From contig JAFGGJ010000018.1 in NCBI GenBank assembly GCA_016930595.1, positions 1 to 60,205 of the forward strand: DNA of 60,205 nt. The letters run 5' to 3'. Shown in pieces: positions 10,411 through 20,268 of this stretch; position 1 is the first letter of the stretch, and each line of letters begins with the position of its first letter. Under the pieces are notes generated by a model, which saw only the letters and a program-made list of their open reading frames with translations, did no database searches and was not told the origin of the DNA. This DNA comes from Planctomycetota bacterium (GTDB lineage: Bacteria > Planctomycetota > SZUA-567 > JAFGGJ01). Made by a program: the position numbers and the translations under genes.

Positions 10411-11574
10411 ATGTCGAGGAAAAGGCTCTGGCTGACACTGGCAATAGCCGTGTCGTTGGCTGCGGCGCTCGTGGTGGAGCCGTTTCTGCCGAAGGTCGAA
10501 GCCGAACAGGACCCGAGCAGGCAGCAAATCGAAAAGAGGCTGAAGGAACTGCCTGATTCTGCAGAAGGCTTCCGCCTGGTGGCAAAACTGGCCCGGCCTG
10601 CGGTCGTGCACATAAACGCGATGCGGATCGTGCACGTCAGGACACCGGAGTACCAGTTTGATCCGCTGTTGAGGCAGTTTTTCGATGAAGAATACCTGCG
10701 GCGGTACTACAGCAGGCGGTTTCCCCAAAAGGGCTACGTACTGAAAGGGCTCGGGTCCGGATTTCTGGTCAGCGAAGACGGCCTGATTCTGACAAACAAC
10801 CACGTAATCAACGACGCCGACGATATCACAGTAGGACTTGCCGACGGGAGGGAAATACCGGCCAAGCTGCTGGGGACGGACCCGCGAACCGATGTAGCCG
10901 TCCTGAAAATAGAAGAAACATCGCTGCCCTACCTCAAACTCGGCGATTCCGACAGGATACAGGTGGGAGACTGGGTATTTGCGTTCGGGAGCCCGTTCGG
11001 CCTGGACCAGACGATGACGTCGGGAATCGTATCGGCAAAGGGCCGCCGAGGGATGGGGATAGTGGATTACGAAGACTTCATTCAGACCGATTGCGCGATA
11101 AACCCCGGGAATTCCGGCGGTCCCCTGGTGAACATGCGAGGCGAAGCAGTGGGCATGAACACAGCGATCGTATCCCGATCCGGCGGTTACCAGGGCATCG
11201 GATTCGCGCTGCCGGCCAACATAGCCAAGAAGATTGTGGAACAGATCCGGAACAAGGGGCACGTCGTCCGCGGATGGTTAGGCGTGACCGCCGGAGACCT
11301 GACATCACTATGGCGGAAGCGCCTGAAAATACCCGGTACCGGCGGTGCGTACATTCTGAAAGTCGCGCAAGGCGGCCCTGGAGCGGTCGGCGGTCTGCGT
11401 GAAAACGACGTGGTATTGACCATGGACGGCGCCGAACTCAGCAACACCGACGATTTCTTCAACAGGATAGCCATGGCTCCGCCCGGGAAGATCGTAAACC
11501 TAAACGTATACAGAGACGGGGAAACGGTACCCGTAACAGTAACCATAGGAGAACAACCGGAAAGAGCGCATTGA
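10411..11574 (+). CDS. HtrA/DegP-family periplasmic serine protease
   Basis: A 387-residue protein with an N-terminal signal/anchor helix (about 6-30), a trypsin-like protease domain with the triad H131 (LTNNHV), D161 (DPRTDVAVL) and S235 (NPGNSGGPL), and one PDZ domain (about 270-375). This matches the DegS/HtrA one-PDZ layout and suggests envelope quality control. The start is the ATG at 10411; a longer reading overlapping the MBL gene lacks a good ribosome site. It is in the same operon as the MBL and ketosynthase-like genes, with gaps of only a few bases. Confidence 0.92.
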   Translation: MSRKRLWLTLAIAVSLAAALVVEPFLPKVEAEQDPSRQQIEKRLKELPDSAEGFRLVAKLARPAVVHINAMRIVHVRTPEYQFDPLLRQFFDEEYLRRYYSRRFPQKGYVLKGLGSGFLVSEDGLILTNNHVINDADDITVGLADGREIPAKLLGTDPRTDVAVLKIEETSLPYLKLGDSDRIQVGDWVFAFGSPFGLDQTMTSGIVSAKGRRGMGIVDYEDFIQTDCAINPGNSGGPLVNMRGEAVGMNTAIVSRSGGYQGIGFALPANIAKKIVEQIRNKGHVVRGWLGVTAGDLTSLWRKRLKIPGTGGAYILKVAQGGPGAVGGLRENDVVLTMDGAELSNTDDFFNRIAMAPPGKIVNLNVYRDGETVPVTVTIGEQPERAH

Positions 11575-11575
11575 C

Positions 11576-12517
11576 ATGGCGGTAATTGCACAAGGCAGCA
11601 CAGGATGCCTGATGCCCGGTACCATAGGCGGTACCGCCGGCATCCTGTGTAGCGGAACCGAGCCGCTGTGGGCTGAAGCAACGCTGTACGAAGTCCCGGA
11701 AGGCGGATTCGACCTGGCAGGAGAGATTCCCGAATACTCGCTGGCCGACGCGGGGCTCTCGATAAAAAGCTACCTGGACCGGGTATCGAGCCACACACTG
11801 ATGGCGGTCAGCCTTGCACTGGGCGAAACAAGGGAGGAAACGACAGGAATATCCTTTGCAACGAGATGGGGCCCCCTTTCGTCAATGAAACTCTTTTTTG
11901 AAAAGGTGCGGCAAAACCCCAGATTCGCGCCCCCCCTGCCGTTCAGCCATTCATATGCAAACAGCCCGGCATCGGCAGCCGCGATAGAATTCGGCCTGAA
12001 GGGCTGGCACTGCGTGTTTTCCGACGGGGACGCTTCCGGTCTCGATGCCCTTGCGGCCGCTTCATGGGAAGCTGATCAGAGCGGCAGCACGATAGTCGTG
12101 GCAGCCGCCGACGCGCTTTCCGTGGAACTCTATTCTTATTACAAGTCACAGGGCACGCCGGGATTGCCGTCCCCGGAATCGCCGTCGAAATTCGTGCCGT
12201 CTGAAGCGGCCGTAGGGCTCGTCGTAAAGCCGTCCGGCCCCGGCAGGAAAGTAACCGTGTGGGGGAACGGGTTGCGGGATGGCGTTCCCGCGGATGCTCC
12301 GGAAAGAGTCTATACCGACGCATACACGTTCAACCGTGCGAGGTACTACGATGAAGCGCTCGGCGAGAACCGCAGCATACGGCACGTCGGGCTGCGGGTG
12401 GGGAATGCCGGCCCAGCCTTGGGCCTCCTGGCGGTGGCGGCAGCCGCGGCCGACACCGGACCGTCACTGATACTCGCAGGCGGCCGGGAAAACACAACGA
12501 TGATTCTGCTGGAATAG
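11576..12517 (+). CDS. beta-ketoacyl-synthase-like protein without the catalytic Cys
   Basis: A 313-residue protein resembling the N-terminal ketosynthase fold. The segment SHSYANSPASAAAIEFGLKG aligns with the FabF region before the nucleophile, but where FabF has TACASG this protein has SDGDASG, so the Cys is replaced by Asp. The family's C-terminal HGTGT and GFGG motifs are not evident, and it is about 100 residues shorter than FabF. It is therefore probably non-catalytic, like a chain-length factor, but without a partner synthase nearby. The ATG follows the htrA stop with one base between. Its role is unknown. Confidence 0.65.
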   Translation: MAVIAQGSTGCLMPGTIGGTAGILCSGTEPLWAEATLYEVPEGGFDLAGEIPEYSLADAGLSIKSYLDRVSSHTLMAVSLALGETREETTGISFATRWGPLSSMKLFFEKVRQNPRFAPPLPFSHSYANSPASAAAIEFGLKGWHCVFSDGDASGLDALAAASWEADQSGSTIVVAAADALSVELYSYYKSQGTPGLPSPESPSKFVPSEAAVGLVVKPSGPGRKVTVWGNGLRDGVPADAPERVYTDAYTFNRARYYDEALGENRSIRHVGLRVGNAGPALGLLAVAAAAADTGPSLILAGGRENTTMILLE

Positions 12518-12526
12518 GCCGGGGCA

Positions 12527-13312
12527 ATGCATCCTCAACAGGTGATATTCAAAAACAAAGGCACGGCCCTTGTGGGCAGCCTGTACATGCCGTGCGAGGC
12601 GGCAGGAGACGTGCCTGGCGTGATATTTCTGCACGGGTTCACGGGACACAGGATAGAGCCCGGGTTTCTTTTCCCGCGTGCAGCGCGTTCACTTGAGCGA
12701 AAGGGCATTGCATCCCTGACATTTGACTTCGCCGGATCCGGTGAAAGCGACGGCGACTTCAGCGACATGACGATCCTCGGCGAAGTGGCCGATGCGCATG
12801 CAGCGGCAGAGCACCTGAAAAAAGCACCCGGCATATGCGCACGGAAGCTTGGAGTGATCGGCTATTCGCTCGGAGCAGCCGTAGCCTGCCAGCTCCTGGG
12901 CGAAAGAGACGACCTTGCAGCGGCGGCCCTGTGGGCCCCGGCGGTACAAGTAAGAGATCTCACCGAAGCGCGCCTTGCCGAAGCCGGACTGACCCTGGAC
13001 ACGATACCGTCGTCCGGGATTCCCGTTGGAAACCTAATGACGGGGCACGAATTTTACCGACAAATACCTCATCTCGATCCGGTATCCGCATGCATGCGAA
13101 GCGGGGCGGCCATACTGGCAGTCCACGGCAGCAATGATACGGTAGTGCCGGCAACACACGGGAGACAACTGGCAGAGACACTGGGAGCAAGGGAAGCGGA
13201 AAGCGAGTACGTGGAGTTGGCCGAGGTTGGGCACGGTTTCGAAAAAGTTGACATGGCAGAAAAACTGATAGAACTGACCAGCACCTGGTTTGAAAGACAT
13301 TTGAAAGGCTAA
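12527..13312 (+). CDS. alpha/beta hydrolase (S33/BAAT-like)
   Basis: A 261-residue cytosolic hydrolase. The oxyanion motif FLHGFTGH is near residue 34, the nucleophile elbow GYSLGA has S114, the acid is D204 (HGSNDTVVP) and the base H236 (VGHGFE). This is a complete Ser-Asp-His triad of the serine aminopeptidase S33/esterase type. It lies nine bases after the ketosynthase-like gene and three before phoH. The substrate is unknown; an ester, thioester or short peptide are all possible. Confidence 0.85.
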   Translation: MHPQQVIFKNKGTALVGSLYMPCEAAGDVPGVIFLHGFTGHRIEPGFLFPRAARSLERKGIASLTFDFAGSGESDGDFSDMTILGEVADAHAAAEHLKKAPGICARKLGVIGYSLGAAVACQLLGERDDLAAAALWAPAVQVRDLTEARLAEAGLTLDTIPSSGIPVGNLMTGHEFYRQIPHLDPVSACMRSGAAILAVHGSNDTVVPATHGRQLAETLGAREAESEYVELAEVGHGFEKVDMAEKLIELTSTWFERHLKG

Positions 13313-13315
13313 TAC

Positions 13316-14641
13316 ATGCCGGAAAAATCATCAGTCGAACCCAAGTACTTCGTACTCGATACCAACGTAATACTGCATAGCGCAGAAGCGCTGACTTCAT
13401 TTGCTGACAACGTAGTGGTCATACCGATATGGGTGCTGGAAGAACTGGACCGGTTCAAGAGCCATAACGACGAACTCGGCCGCAACGCACGCACGGCGGC
13501 ACGGGCCCTGGACGCGCTGCGTGCCCGTGGAAGCCTGCGGGAAGGAGTCACCGTAAACGGCGGCGGCAAGGTCCAGGTAATGGTATCTTCGCCGCTGGAC
13601 CTGTCGGCGGAAGGCCTGGCAAGCGACAGTGCGGACAATCACATTTTAAGCGCCGCGGTAAGACTCAAGAAGGACGGCAAGAGAGTCGTTTTCGTATCAA
13701 AAGACATAAACGCCCGGCTGAAATGCGACGCCCTGGGCATAAAGAGCGTCGATTTCGAAAAACAACACATAGGAAGCATCGACGAACTGTACGAAGGCTG
13801 GACGGAACTGGCCGTGCCGGCAGCAGACGTTGACAAGTTCTACTCACAGCGGTTCCTGGAGTATGATATTAAAAGCATGTATCCCAACGAGTTTGTCATT
13901 CTGAAAGACGAGACCGATCCCAAACACACGGCGCTGGCCAGAGTGAAAAAGGAAGAGGGCAGGCTGACAATGCTCTCGAAGTCCAGCGAGCATACCTGGA
14001 ATATCCAGCCGAGGAACGTTGAGCAGCGCATGGCCCTGGAGCTGCTGCTGGATGACAAGGTCAAGCTGGTGACCCTTGTGGGAAGAGCTGGAACCGGCAA
14101 GACCCTGCTGGCGCTCGCCGCGGCCCTGCAGCGCACCCTGCAGGAGAAACGCTACGACAGGATACTGGTCAGCCGGCCCATAATGCCGCTGGGCAAAGAC
14201 ATCGGCTATCTGCCCGGGAGCAAGGAGGAGAAGCTCAGCAGCTGGATGATGCCGATTTTCGACAACCTGGATTTTCTGCTTTCCGGCAAGACAAGGCATA
14301 TCAAGGAAAGTGCCGACGAACTGGTGGAACAGGGCCTGATAGAGCTGGAAGCCCTCACTTATATCCGCGGCCGTTCGATACCCAACCAATACGTGATAGT
14401 TGACGAGGCACAGAACCTGACGCCCCACGAGGTGAAGACCGTTATCAGCCGGGCGGGGATGGACACGAAGATGGTACTGACCGGCGATCCTTACCAGATC
14501 GACAATCCATATCTGGACAGTGCGTCGAACGGTTTGAGTTACACGGCGGACAAACTGAAGAGTTATCCCCTGCACGGGCACATCACGCTTACGTCAAGCG
14601 AGAGATCCCCGCTGGCAAGCCTTGCGGCGGACAACCTGTAG
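13316..14641 (+). CDS. PhoH-family ATPase with N-terminal PIN domain
   Basis: A 441-residue PhoH2-type protein. The PIN nuclease domain (about 10-150) shows the acidic residues D15 (VLDTNV), E43-E44, D107 and D130. The PhoH ATPase domain (about 235-441) has Walker A GRAGTGKT (256-263) and Walker B VIVDEAQN (360-367). Such proteins are ATP-driven RNA helicase/ribonucleases. All key residues are present. It is in the operon between the hydrolase and trkA. Confidence 0.92.
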   Translation: MPEKSSVEPKYFVLDTNVILHSAEALTSFADNVVVIPIWVLEELDRFKSHNDELGRNARTAARALDALRARGSLREGVTVNGGGKVQVMVSSPLDLSAEGLASDSADNHILSAAVRLKKDGKRVVFVSKDINARLKCDALGIKSVDFEKQHIGSIDELYEGWTELAVPAADVDKFYSQRFLEYDIKSMYPNEFVILKDETDPKHTALARVKKEEGRLTMLSKSSEHTWNIQPRNVEQRMALELLLDDKVKLVTLVGRAGTGKTLLALAAALQRTLQEKRYDRILVSRPIMPLGKDIGYLPGSKEEKLSSWMMPIFDNLDFLLSGKTRHIKESADELVEQGLIELEALTYIRGRSIPNQYVIVDEAQNLTPHEVKTVISRAGMDTKMVLTGDPYQIDNPYLDSASNGLSYTADKLKSYPLHGHITLTSSERSPLASLAADNL

Positions 14642-14653
14642 GGAAGGCTGAAG

Positions 14654-16018
14654 ATGCGGATAGTGATAACCGGCGCCGGCACCATGGGGACATACCTGGC
14701 GGCCGAACTGTCGAGCGAAGGACACAACATATATCTTATCGACAAGAACCCGGACAGGATAGCCGAAGCCATCGAAAGAATGGACGTGATGGCCGTCGAG
14801 GGCGAAGCGCTGGACAGCCACACCATCACCGAAGCGAATCTCGCCGGAGCAGACATGCTGCTGGCCGTAACGGATTCCGACGAACAGAACATAGTCATAG
14901 CGGGCCTTGCGCGGGAATACGGAGTCGGACTGGTGGCCGCGCGGGTAAGGGGCGAGTTCTACAACCTGGATGAAGCCAAATCACTGCTCCAGAACCGCCT
15001 TAGGATAGACGAAGTGATCAATCCGGACGACGCCGCCGTAAGGCACATGTATTCTCTGCTGGCCATACCCGGCAGCCTGGAGGTATACAGCCTGGCCGGG
15101 GGCAAGGCATTTCTTGCGACGTTTCCGGTGCACGGCAATTGCCCCATAGTAGACAACACGCTGTCCGAAGTGAAGGGCACGCCGTTCGACGACAGTTTCC
15201 CCCTGGCTGCCGCGCTGTACCGCAACGGCGAGATCGAGGTGCCCCGCGGCCACACGAAACTGATCAAGAACGACGAAGTGTCGTTCATAATGTTGCGCAG
15301 TCATGCAGCCGCTTTCGGTGAATGGTTCGTACCCGATGCCAGGGCCGCCCACAAGGTTCTAATACTTGGAGCTCAAAGCATCGGCATCAAGATGGCGCGG
15401 AAACTGGAGCAAAGCGGGATCGAGGTCACCATGGTGGATCCCGTCCAGAAGAGATGCCTGGCAGCATCCGAGGCGCTAGAGAAGACGAGGATTCTGCGGG
15501 GCAAGATATCCGAGAAAGAAATTGCTTCGGACCTGGACACTGCAGCCACAGACTACGTCATAGCCGCCACCGAAGACGAAGAAGAGAATCTGATATCAGC
15601 CTTTCTGGCCAAGGAATGGGGCGTGAAGAGAACCATGGTAGTCACCCAGAGGCCGGAATATGTGCCGGTGCTGAAAAGGCTGCGGGTCGACTCCGTGGTG
15701 AACCCCAGGATACTGGCCGCGGGGGAAGTGCTGCGGTTTATACGGAAGGGGATAGTGCTGGCCGTAGCCAAGATAGGCGAGGACCGTCCCGGGAACGCCG
15801 AGATACTGGAATTCATGGTAAGCCAGTCATCGCCGGTAGCCGGCAAGGCGCTCAAGGATGCGAAGCTGCCGCAAGGCACGCTGCTGGAGCTTCTGATCGA
15901 AGGCGAAACTCCGGTGGTTCCGCACGGCGACACGGAAATAAAGCCCGGCATGCGGGCACTCGTGTTTGCAGTCCAGAAGTCTCTCAGGAGCATACAGAAG
16001 ATGTTTGCGCCCGAATAA
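14654..16018 (+). CDS. trkA: Trk-type potassium uptake regulatory subunit TrkA
   Basis: A 454-residue protein with two tandem RCK units, each a Rossmann (TrkA-N) plus TrkA-C domain, as in full-length TrkA. The first nucleotide-binding loop is GAGTMG (7-12) with an acidic residue after strand 2 (LIDKN). The second is LGAQSIG, a degenerate version, so NAD(H) probably binds to the first domain. TrkA gates the K+ channel TrkH or KtrB, whose gene is not in this window. It is the last gene of the plus-strand operon and ends before a strong hairpin. Confidence 0.92.
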   Translation: MRIVITGAGTMGTYLAAELSSEGHNIYLIDKNPDRIAEAIERMDVMAVEGEALDSHTITEANLAGADMLLAVTDSDEQNIVIAGLAREYGVGLVAARVRGEFYNLDEAKSLLQNRLRIDEVINPDDAAVRHMYSLLAIPGSLEVYSLAGGKAFLATFPVHGNCPIVDNTLSEVKGTPFDDSFPLAAALYRNGEIEVPRGHTKLIKNDEVSFIMLRSHAAAFGEWFVPDARAAHKVLILGAQSIGIKMARKLEQSGIEVTMVDPVQKRCLAASEALEKTRILRGKISEKEIASDLDTAATDYVIAATEDEEENLISAFLAKEWGVKRTMVVTQRPEYVPVLKRLRVDSVVNPRILAAGEVLRFIRKGIVLAVAKIGEDRPGNAEILEFMVSQSSPVAGKALKDAKLPQGTLLELLIEGETPVVPHGDTEIKPGMRALVFAVQKSLRSIQKMFAPE

Positions 16019-16034
16019 CAATCGCATAAAGAAA

Positions 16035-16063
16035 GCGGCGGCCGTCAGTGCGACGGCCGCCGC
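16035..16063. terminator. strong GC hairpin between convergent trkA and pilC
   Basis: GCGGCGGCCGTC (16035-16046) pairs perfectly with GACGGCCGCCGC (16052-16063) around a five-base loop. There is no T run in either direction, so termination may need Rho. Confidence 0.6.
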
Positions 16064-16084
16064 AGATACTCCGGGATAAACGCA

Positions 16085-17335
16085 CTAGCCTCCTGCAGCC
16101 CCACCCATGGTTTTCATGATTTCGATAAGCGGCATGAACAGGGCGATAACGATACCGCCGACAACCAGACCCATGAACACGATGATAAGAGGCTCAAGCA
16201 GCCCCATGAGCCCCGCGACCATCGTGTCAACTTCGTTGTCATAGGTGTCGGCGACTTTCATCAACATTTTGTCGAGTTCACCGGTTTCTTCGCCCACGTC
16301 GACCATATTCACGACCATATCGTCGAAAACACCGGAGTGCCTGAGCGGCTCCGCAATGGAATCGCCTTCACGAATGGCGGTCTGCACATCGCCAACCGCA
16401 GTGGAAACCACTGCGTTGCCTACGGTACCTCTAATGATGTTAAGTGCATCCAGAATGGGGACGCCGGCGGCAATAAGCGTGCCTAGCGTCCGGGCAAACC
16501 TGCTGATAGCGGTTTTGCGGAGAAGCGTTCCGAACACAGGGAAGCGCAACTTCATGCTGTCGATGACATACCGTCCTTTGGGGCTGGCCGTAATAAGCTT
16601 CATGATAAGCCACAGCCCGAAAATGGCGACCGGCGGCATCCAGATATTGTGTCTGACAACATCCGTAACGCCAATCAGGATAAGCGTGGGCAGCGGCAGG
16701 GAGGTGTTGAAATCTTCAAACATGACTTTGAACTTGGGAATGACAACCGTAATAATAAACAGCACTATAACACCTGCGATTGTCAAGACTGCGGCGGGGT
16801 AAACCAGAGCGCTGACGATCTGGCGCTTAAGCTTCTGGGATTTTTCCATAAACTCGGACAATCTTGTGAAAATCGTCTCGAGGACACCACCCGCCTCGCC
16901 CGCCTTAACCATCGAAGTATAGAGGGTATCCCATATCTTTGGGTGCTTGGCCATGGCTTCGGAGAGTGCGCTACCGCCCTGGACGTCATCCTTGACATCC
17001 ATGATAGCATTCTGAAGCGACCCGGGCTGGAACTGGTTCTGCAGGATATCGAGACTTCTGACAACCGGCAAGCCGGCGTCGATCAGGGTAGCGAACTGAC
17101 GGGTGAACTGGGTAAGCTGCTTGGCGCTGACACCGCCGAAAGCCAGGGTTTTCTTACGCTTAGCCTCACCGGTAGCGACTCTCATTGAACCACCGGCAGA
17201 CTTCGGCTCCACCTTTGTAACGTAGAAGCCGTCGTTGCGCACCTTGTCGGCGGCTTCTTCCTTAGTACGGGCCTCTATTTCGCCCTTGGCCGGCTTGCCT
17301 TTGGCGTCCACCGCCTCATAAGCGAAAACTGGCAT
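16085..17335 (-). CDS. pilC: type IV pilus inner-membrane platform protein PilC/GspF
   Basis: A 416-residue protein starting MPVFAYEAVDAKGK, a typical PilC start. It contains two GspF domains of about 120 residues (about 85-210 and 285-410), each flanked by TM helices, with the family motif ALSEAMAKHPKIW and its repeat counterpart SIAEPLRHSGVFDDMVVNM. It forms the membrane platform on which the PilB/PilT motors act. The start is the ATG at 17335 after GGAGGAGG. It is the last gene of the four-gene pilus operon. Confidence 0.93.
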   Translation of the reverse strand: MPVFAYEAVDAKGKPAKGEIEARTKEEAADKVRNDGFYVTKVEPKSAGGSMRVATGEAKRKKTLAFGGVSAKQLTQFTRQFATLIDAGLPVVRSLDILQNQFQPGSLQNAIMDVKDDVQGGSALSEAMAKHPKIWDTLYTSMVKAGEAGGVLETIFTRLSEFMEKSQKLKRQIVSALVYPAAVLTIAGVIVLFIITVVIPKFKVMFEDFNTSLPLPTLILIGVTDVVRHNIWMPPVAIFGLWLIMKLITASPKGRYVIDSMKLRFPVFGTLLRKTAISRFARTLGTLIAAGVPILDALNIIRGTVGNAVVSTAVGDVQTAIREGDSIAEPLRHSGVFDDMVVNMVDVGEETGELDKMLMKVADTYDNEVDTMVAGLMGLLEPLIIVFMGLVVGGIVIALFMPLIEIMKTMGGAAGG

Positions 17336-17413
17336 ACCGATCTCCTCCTCCACGCAGCACGGCACCACCTGCTGCAAGTATTATACAACCCAAACTGCGC
17401 CAAGCCACAGGAA

Positions 17414-19132
17414 TCAGGTGAAGACGAGAGTCTCGTTAACGACCTCTTCAATAGTAGTAATGCCGTCAAAAATCTTGAGGATGCCCGCTTCACGCAACGT
17501 GCGCATGCCGGACGCCATAGCTTCCTGCCGTATGACTTCCGTAGATTTACGCTGAATGATAAGGTCGCGTATCTTCTGATCAACTTTCATTATTTCGTAT
17601 ATGGCAGAGCGGCCCCTGTAGCCGGTACTGTTGCAATTATCACAACGCTTGCCGTAGTAGAAGACCTTACCCTCCACATCTTCGGGACGGATGCCGAGCT
17701 CATAAAGGCTTTCCTCGGTAGGCACATATTGTGTTCTGCACCTTGAGCAGATGCTTCTGACAAGGCGCTGAGCCACGATCGACTCCAACGTTGCCGACAC
17801 GAGAAACGGCTCCAACCCCATATCGAGCATACGTGTTATGGTACTTGGCGCGTCGTTGGTGTGGAGGGTTGACAAAACCAGGTGGCCGGTCAGGGAAGCT
17901 TCAATGGCTATGTTGGCCGTTTCCAGGTCGCGTATTTCTCCCACCAGTATCTTGTCGGGGTCCTGGCGCAGTATGGATCGCAAACATCCGGCGTACGTGA
18001 CACCGATTTCATCATTTATCTGCACCTGAATAATGCCGTCCAGGTCATATTCCACGGGGTCCTCAGTGGTAATAATCTTGAGGGCGGGATCATTTACTTC
18101 ATTGAGTGCGGAATACAGGGTCGTGGTCTTTCCCGACCCCGTAGGACCGGTGACAAGCACAATGCCGTTGGGCAGACTCACCAAGTGCCTTATGAACTCA
18201 AGGTCATCCTGCTGCAATCCGAGGCGTTCGAGATCGAGAGCGACGACGCTGCGGTCAAGAACACGCATAACGACCGATTCGCCAAACATTGTCGGCAGGG
18301 TTGACACGCGAAGGTCAACGGGGTTGCCGCCGATGGAAAGCTCGATGCGGCCGTCCTGAGGGAGACGCGTTTCAGCGATATCAAGACTGGCCATGACCTT
18401 AATACGACTCGTTATGGCCAATGCCAATTGCCTGGGGGGAGGGGCCATCTCGAGGAGCAGCCCGTCGATACGGTAGCGGATCTTGAATTCGTCTTCAAAC
18501 GGTTCAAAGTGAACGTCGGATGCCTGGTCGCGGATCGCGGTAAGGAGGACCAGGTTCAACAGCTTGACGACGGGCGGGGCATTGGCCAACTCTTCGGCCT
18601 TGGAAATATCAATTGCGCCGTCATCCTCCTCGATCACCGTCATCAACTCATCGGCGCTGAGGCCTTCCAGAATATCCTCGATATTTTCCGTCTCGGTACC
18701 ATAAAAGCGCTCGATGGCGTCCAGGACGGACTTTTCGGAAGCCACGGCGCCCTGAATTTCGCAGTTCAGAAGGAACCTGAGGTCGTCCAGGGCGTTGACA
18801 TTCATCGGGTCGGCCATGGCCACCGTAAGGACATTGCCGTCAAAAGTAATAGGCACAATCCTGTAGATGTTGGCCATGGAAGGCGTGACTTTTTCGAGGA
18901 TATCCGGGTCGATATCCATGTGTTCCAGGTCAACGACTTCCATGCCCGCCTGCTGTCCCAGGGCAAGAAGGACGTCTTCCTGAGTGATAATTCCCTGCTC
19001 AACAAGAACCTGCCCCAGCGCCCCCCCATACTTGGCCTGGTGTTCCAGAGCGGCGTCAAGCTGCGCCTGGTCTATGAGTCCTTCATCTATCAGTATCTGC
19101 CCCAGGAGGCGCCGTTCATGGACTAACACCAT
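17414..19132 (-). CDS. pilB: type IV pilus extension ATPase PilB (copy 1)
   Basis: A 572-residue GspE/PilB ATPase. Two N-terminal MshEN-type repeats (about 7-60: RLLGQILIDEGLI, then ALGQVLVEQGIIT) are of the kind that binds cyclic di-GMP. The ATPase core has Walker A GPTGSGKTTTLY, the Asp/His boxes and Walker B ILVGEIRD. A zinc tetracysteine (CSRC and CDNC) follows. The ribosome site AGGAAGAGG lies in the last codons of pilT, and the start is seven bases after that gene's stop. Confidence 0.92.
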   Translation of the reverse strand: MVLVHERRLLGQILIDEGLIDQAQLDAALEHQAKYGGALGQVLVEQGIITQEDVLLALGQQAGMEVVDLEHMDIDPDILEKVTPSMANIYRIVPITFDGNVLTVAMADPMNVNALDDLRFLLNCEIQGAVASEKSVLDAIERFYGTETENIEDILEGLSADELMTVIEEDDGAIDISKAEELANAPPVVKLLNLVLLTAIRDQASDVHFEPFEDEFKIRYRIDGLLLEMAPPPRQLALAITSRIKVMASLDIAETRLPQDGRIELSIGGNPVDLRVSTLPTMFGESVVMRVLDRSVVALDLERLGLQQDDLEFIRHLVSLPNGIVLVTGPTGSGKTTTLYSALNEVNDPALKIITTEDPVEYDLDGIIQVQINDEIGVTYAGCLRSILRQDPDKILVGEIRDLETANIAIEASLTGHLVLSTLHTNDAPSTITRMLDMGLEPFLVSATLESIVAQRLVRSICSRCRTQYVPTEESLYELGIRPEDVEGKVFYYGKRCDNCNSTGYRGRSAIYEIMKVDQKIRDLIIQRKSTEVIRQEAMASGMRTLREAGILKIFDGITTIEEVVNETLVFT

Positions 19133-19138
19133 AGCATG

Positions 19139-20224
19139 TTACCTCTTCCTTTTGCTGTTGGCGGTATATTCCCGCACTTTCTTCTGCAGAGACTCCAGGT
19201 CCTGCGCTCTGGCAAGCATCTCGGAAAGCGTGATACGGCCTTGCGCCCACAGACCGAAGAGGAAATCGTCGAGGAGAATCATGCCCTGTTTGCCGCCCGT
19301 CTGGATAAACGAATTGATGCGGAAAGCCTTGTTTTCACGGATCAGGTGACGTATGGGATCGTTGACTATCATTATTTCGAACGCAGCCACGCGCGAACGG
19401 CCGTCAGCAGTGGGTATGAGGGTCTGAGACAACACGGCTTCGAGCACCATGGCCAGCTGAATTCTGATCTGCTCCTTTTCATCGGTGGGGAAAGAATCCA
19501 CAATGCGGTTGACGGTATTGGCAGCACCGGTCGTGTGCAGAGTACCGAAAACGAGGTGACCTGTTTCAGCCGCGGTAATAGCCGCGCCCATCGTATCCAG
19601 GTCCCGCATTTCACCGACAAGCATTACATCGGGGTCACTGCGAAGGCCCCTGCGAATGGCCTCGGCAAAGGTCGGCACATCCACGCCCACCTCGCGCTGG
19701 GTGATTATGGATTTCTTGTGTTGATGATAGTATTCAATCGGGTCTTCCACGGTTATCATGTGATGTGCATACGTATCGTTGATGTGGTTAATCATGCTGG
19801 CAAGAGTGGTGGTCTTACCCGAGCCCGTGGGGCCGGTAACCAGCACCAGGCCACGCGGCTTACCGCAAACATCCTTCATAACCGGCGGAAGACCGATTTC
19901 CTCCAGCGACATCATCTGGGAAGGCAAGAGGCGCAAGACGATGCCGACATAGCCGCGCTGCCTGAGAATACTCGCCCTGAAACGCCCCTTGTCGCCATAG
20001 CTGAAAGCGAAGTCGGTACTGCCGCTTTCCTGGAACTCCCTGAGGTTACGTTCGGGAGTAATGCTCTTCATGGCTTCAGCGGTATCTTCGGGGGTGAGCA
20101 CATGATTCCCGATGCCGCGAAGGGCCCCGTGCAGCCTCACGGTAGCCGTACGTCCGACGGCGAGATGCAGGTCGCTGGCGCATTCCTTGATGACCAGATC
20201 AAGCAGCTTCTGAAGCTCTATCAC
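19139..20224 (-). CDS. pilT: type IV pilus retraction ATPase PilT
   Basis: A 361-residue PilT. It has Walker A GPTGSGKTTTLA, Walker B MLVGEMRD and the PilT-specific C-terminal region PIRHLIRENKAFRINSFIQT, which corresponds to the AIRNLIRE motif needed for retraction. It lacks the MshEN domains and zinc site of PilB, as expected. The start is GTG at 20224. Its position between two pilB copies in one operon suggests coordinated extension and retraction (twitching). Confidence 0.93.
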   Translation of the reverse strand: MIELQKLLDLVIKECASDLHLAVGRTATVRLHGALRGIGNHVLTPEDTAEAMKSITPERNLREFQESGSTDFAFSYGDKGRFRASILRQRGYVGIVLRLLPSQMMSLEEIGLPPVMKDVCGKPRGLVLVTGPTGSGKTTTLASMINHINDTYAHHMITVEDPIEYYHQHKKSIITQREVGVDVPTFAEAIRRGLRSDPDVMLVGEMRDLDTMGAAITAAETGHLVFGTLHTTGAANTVNRIVDSFPTDEKEQIRIQLAMVLEAVLSQTLIPTADGRSRVAAFEIMIVNDPIRHLIRENKAFRINSFIQTGGKQGMILLDDFLFGLWAQGRITLSEMLARAQDLESLQKKVREYTANSKRKR

Positions 20225-20268
20225 GCCCGTCAGCCTTTCTTCAAGAGGACCATATTATCCAACAGCCC

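Noticed and set aside
17380-17385. TATAAT on the minus strand upstream of pilC as an internal promoter
   Set aside because: No recognisable -35 box at 16-18 bp; it may still act weakly, but it cannot be supported.
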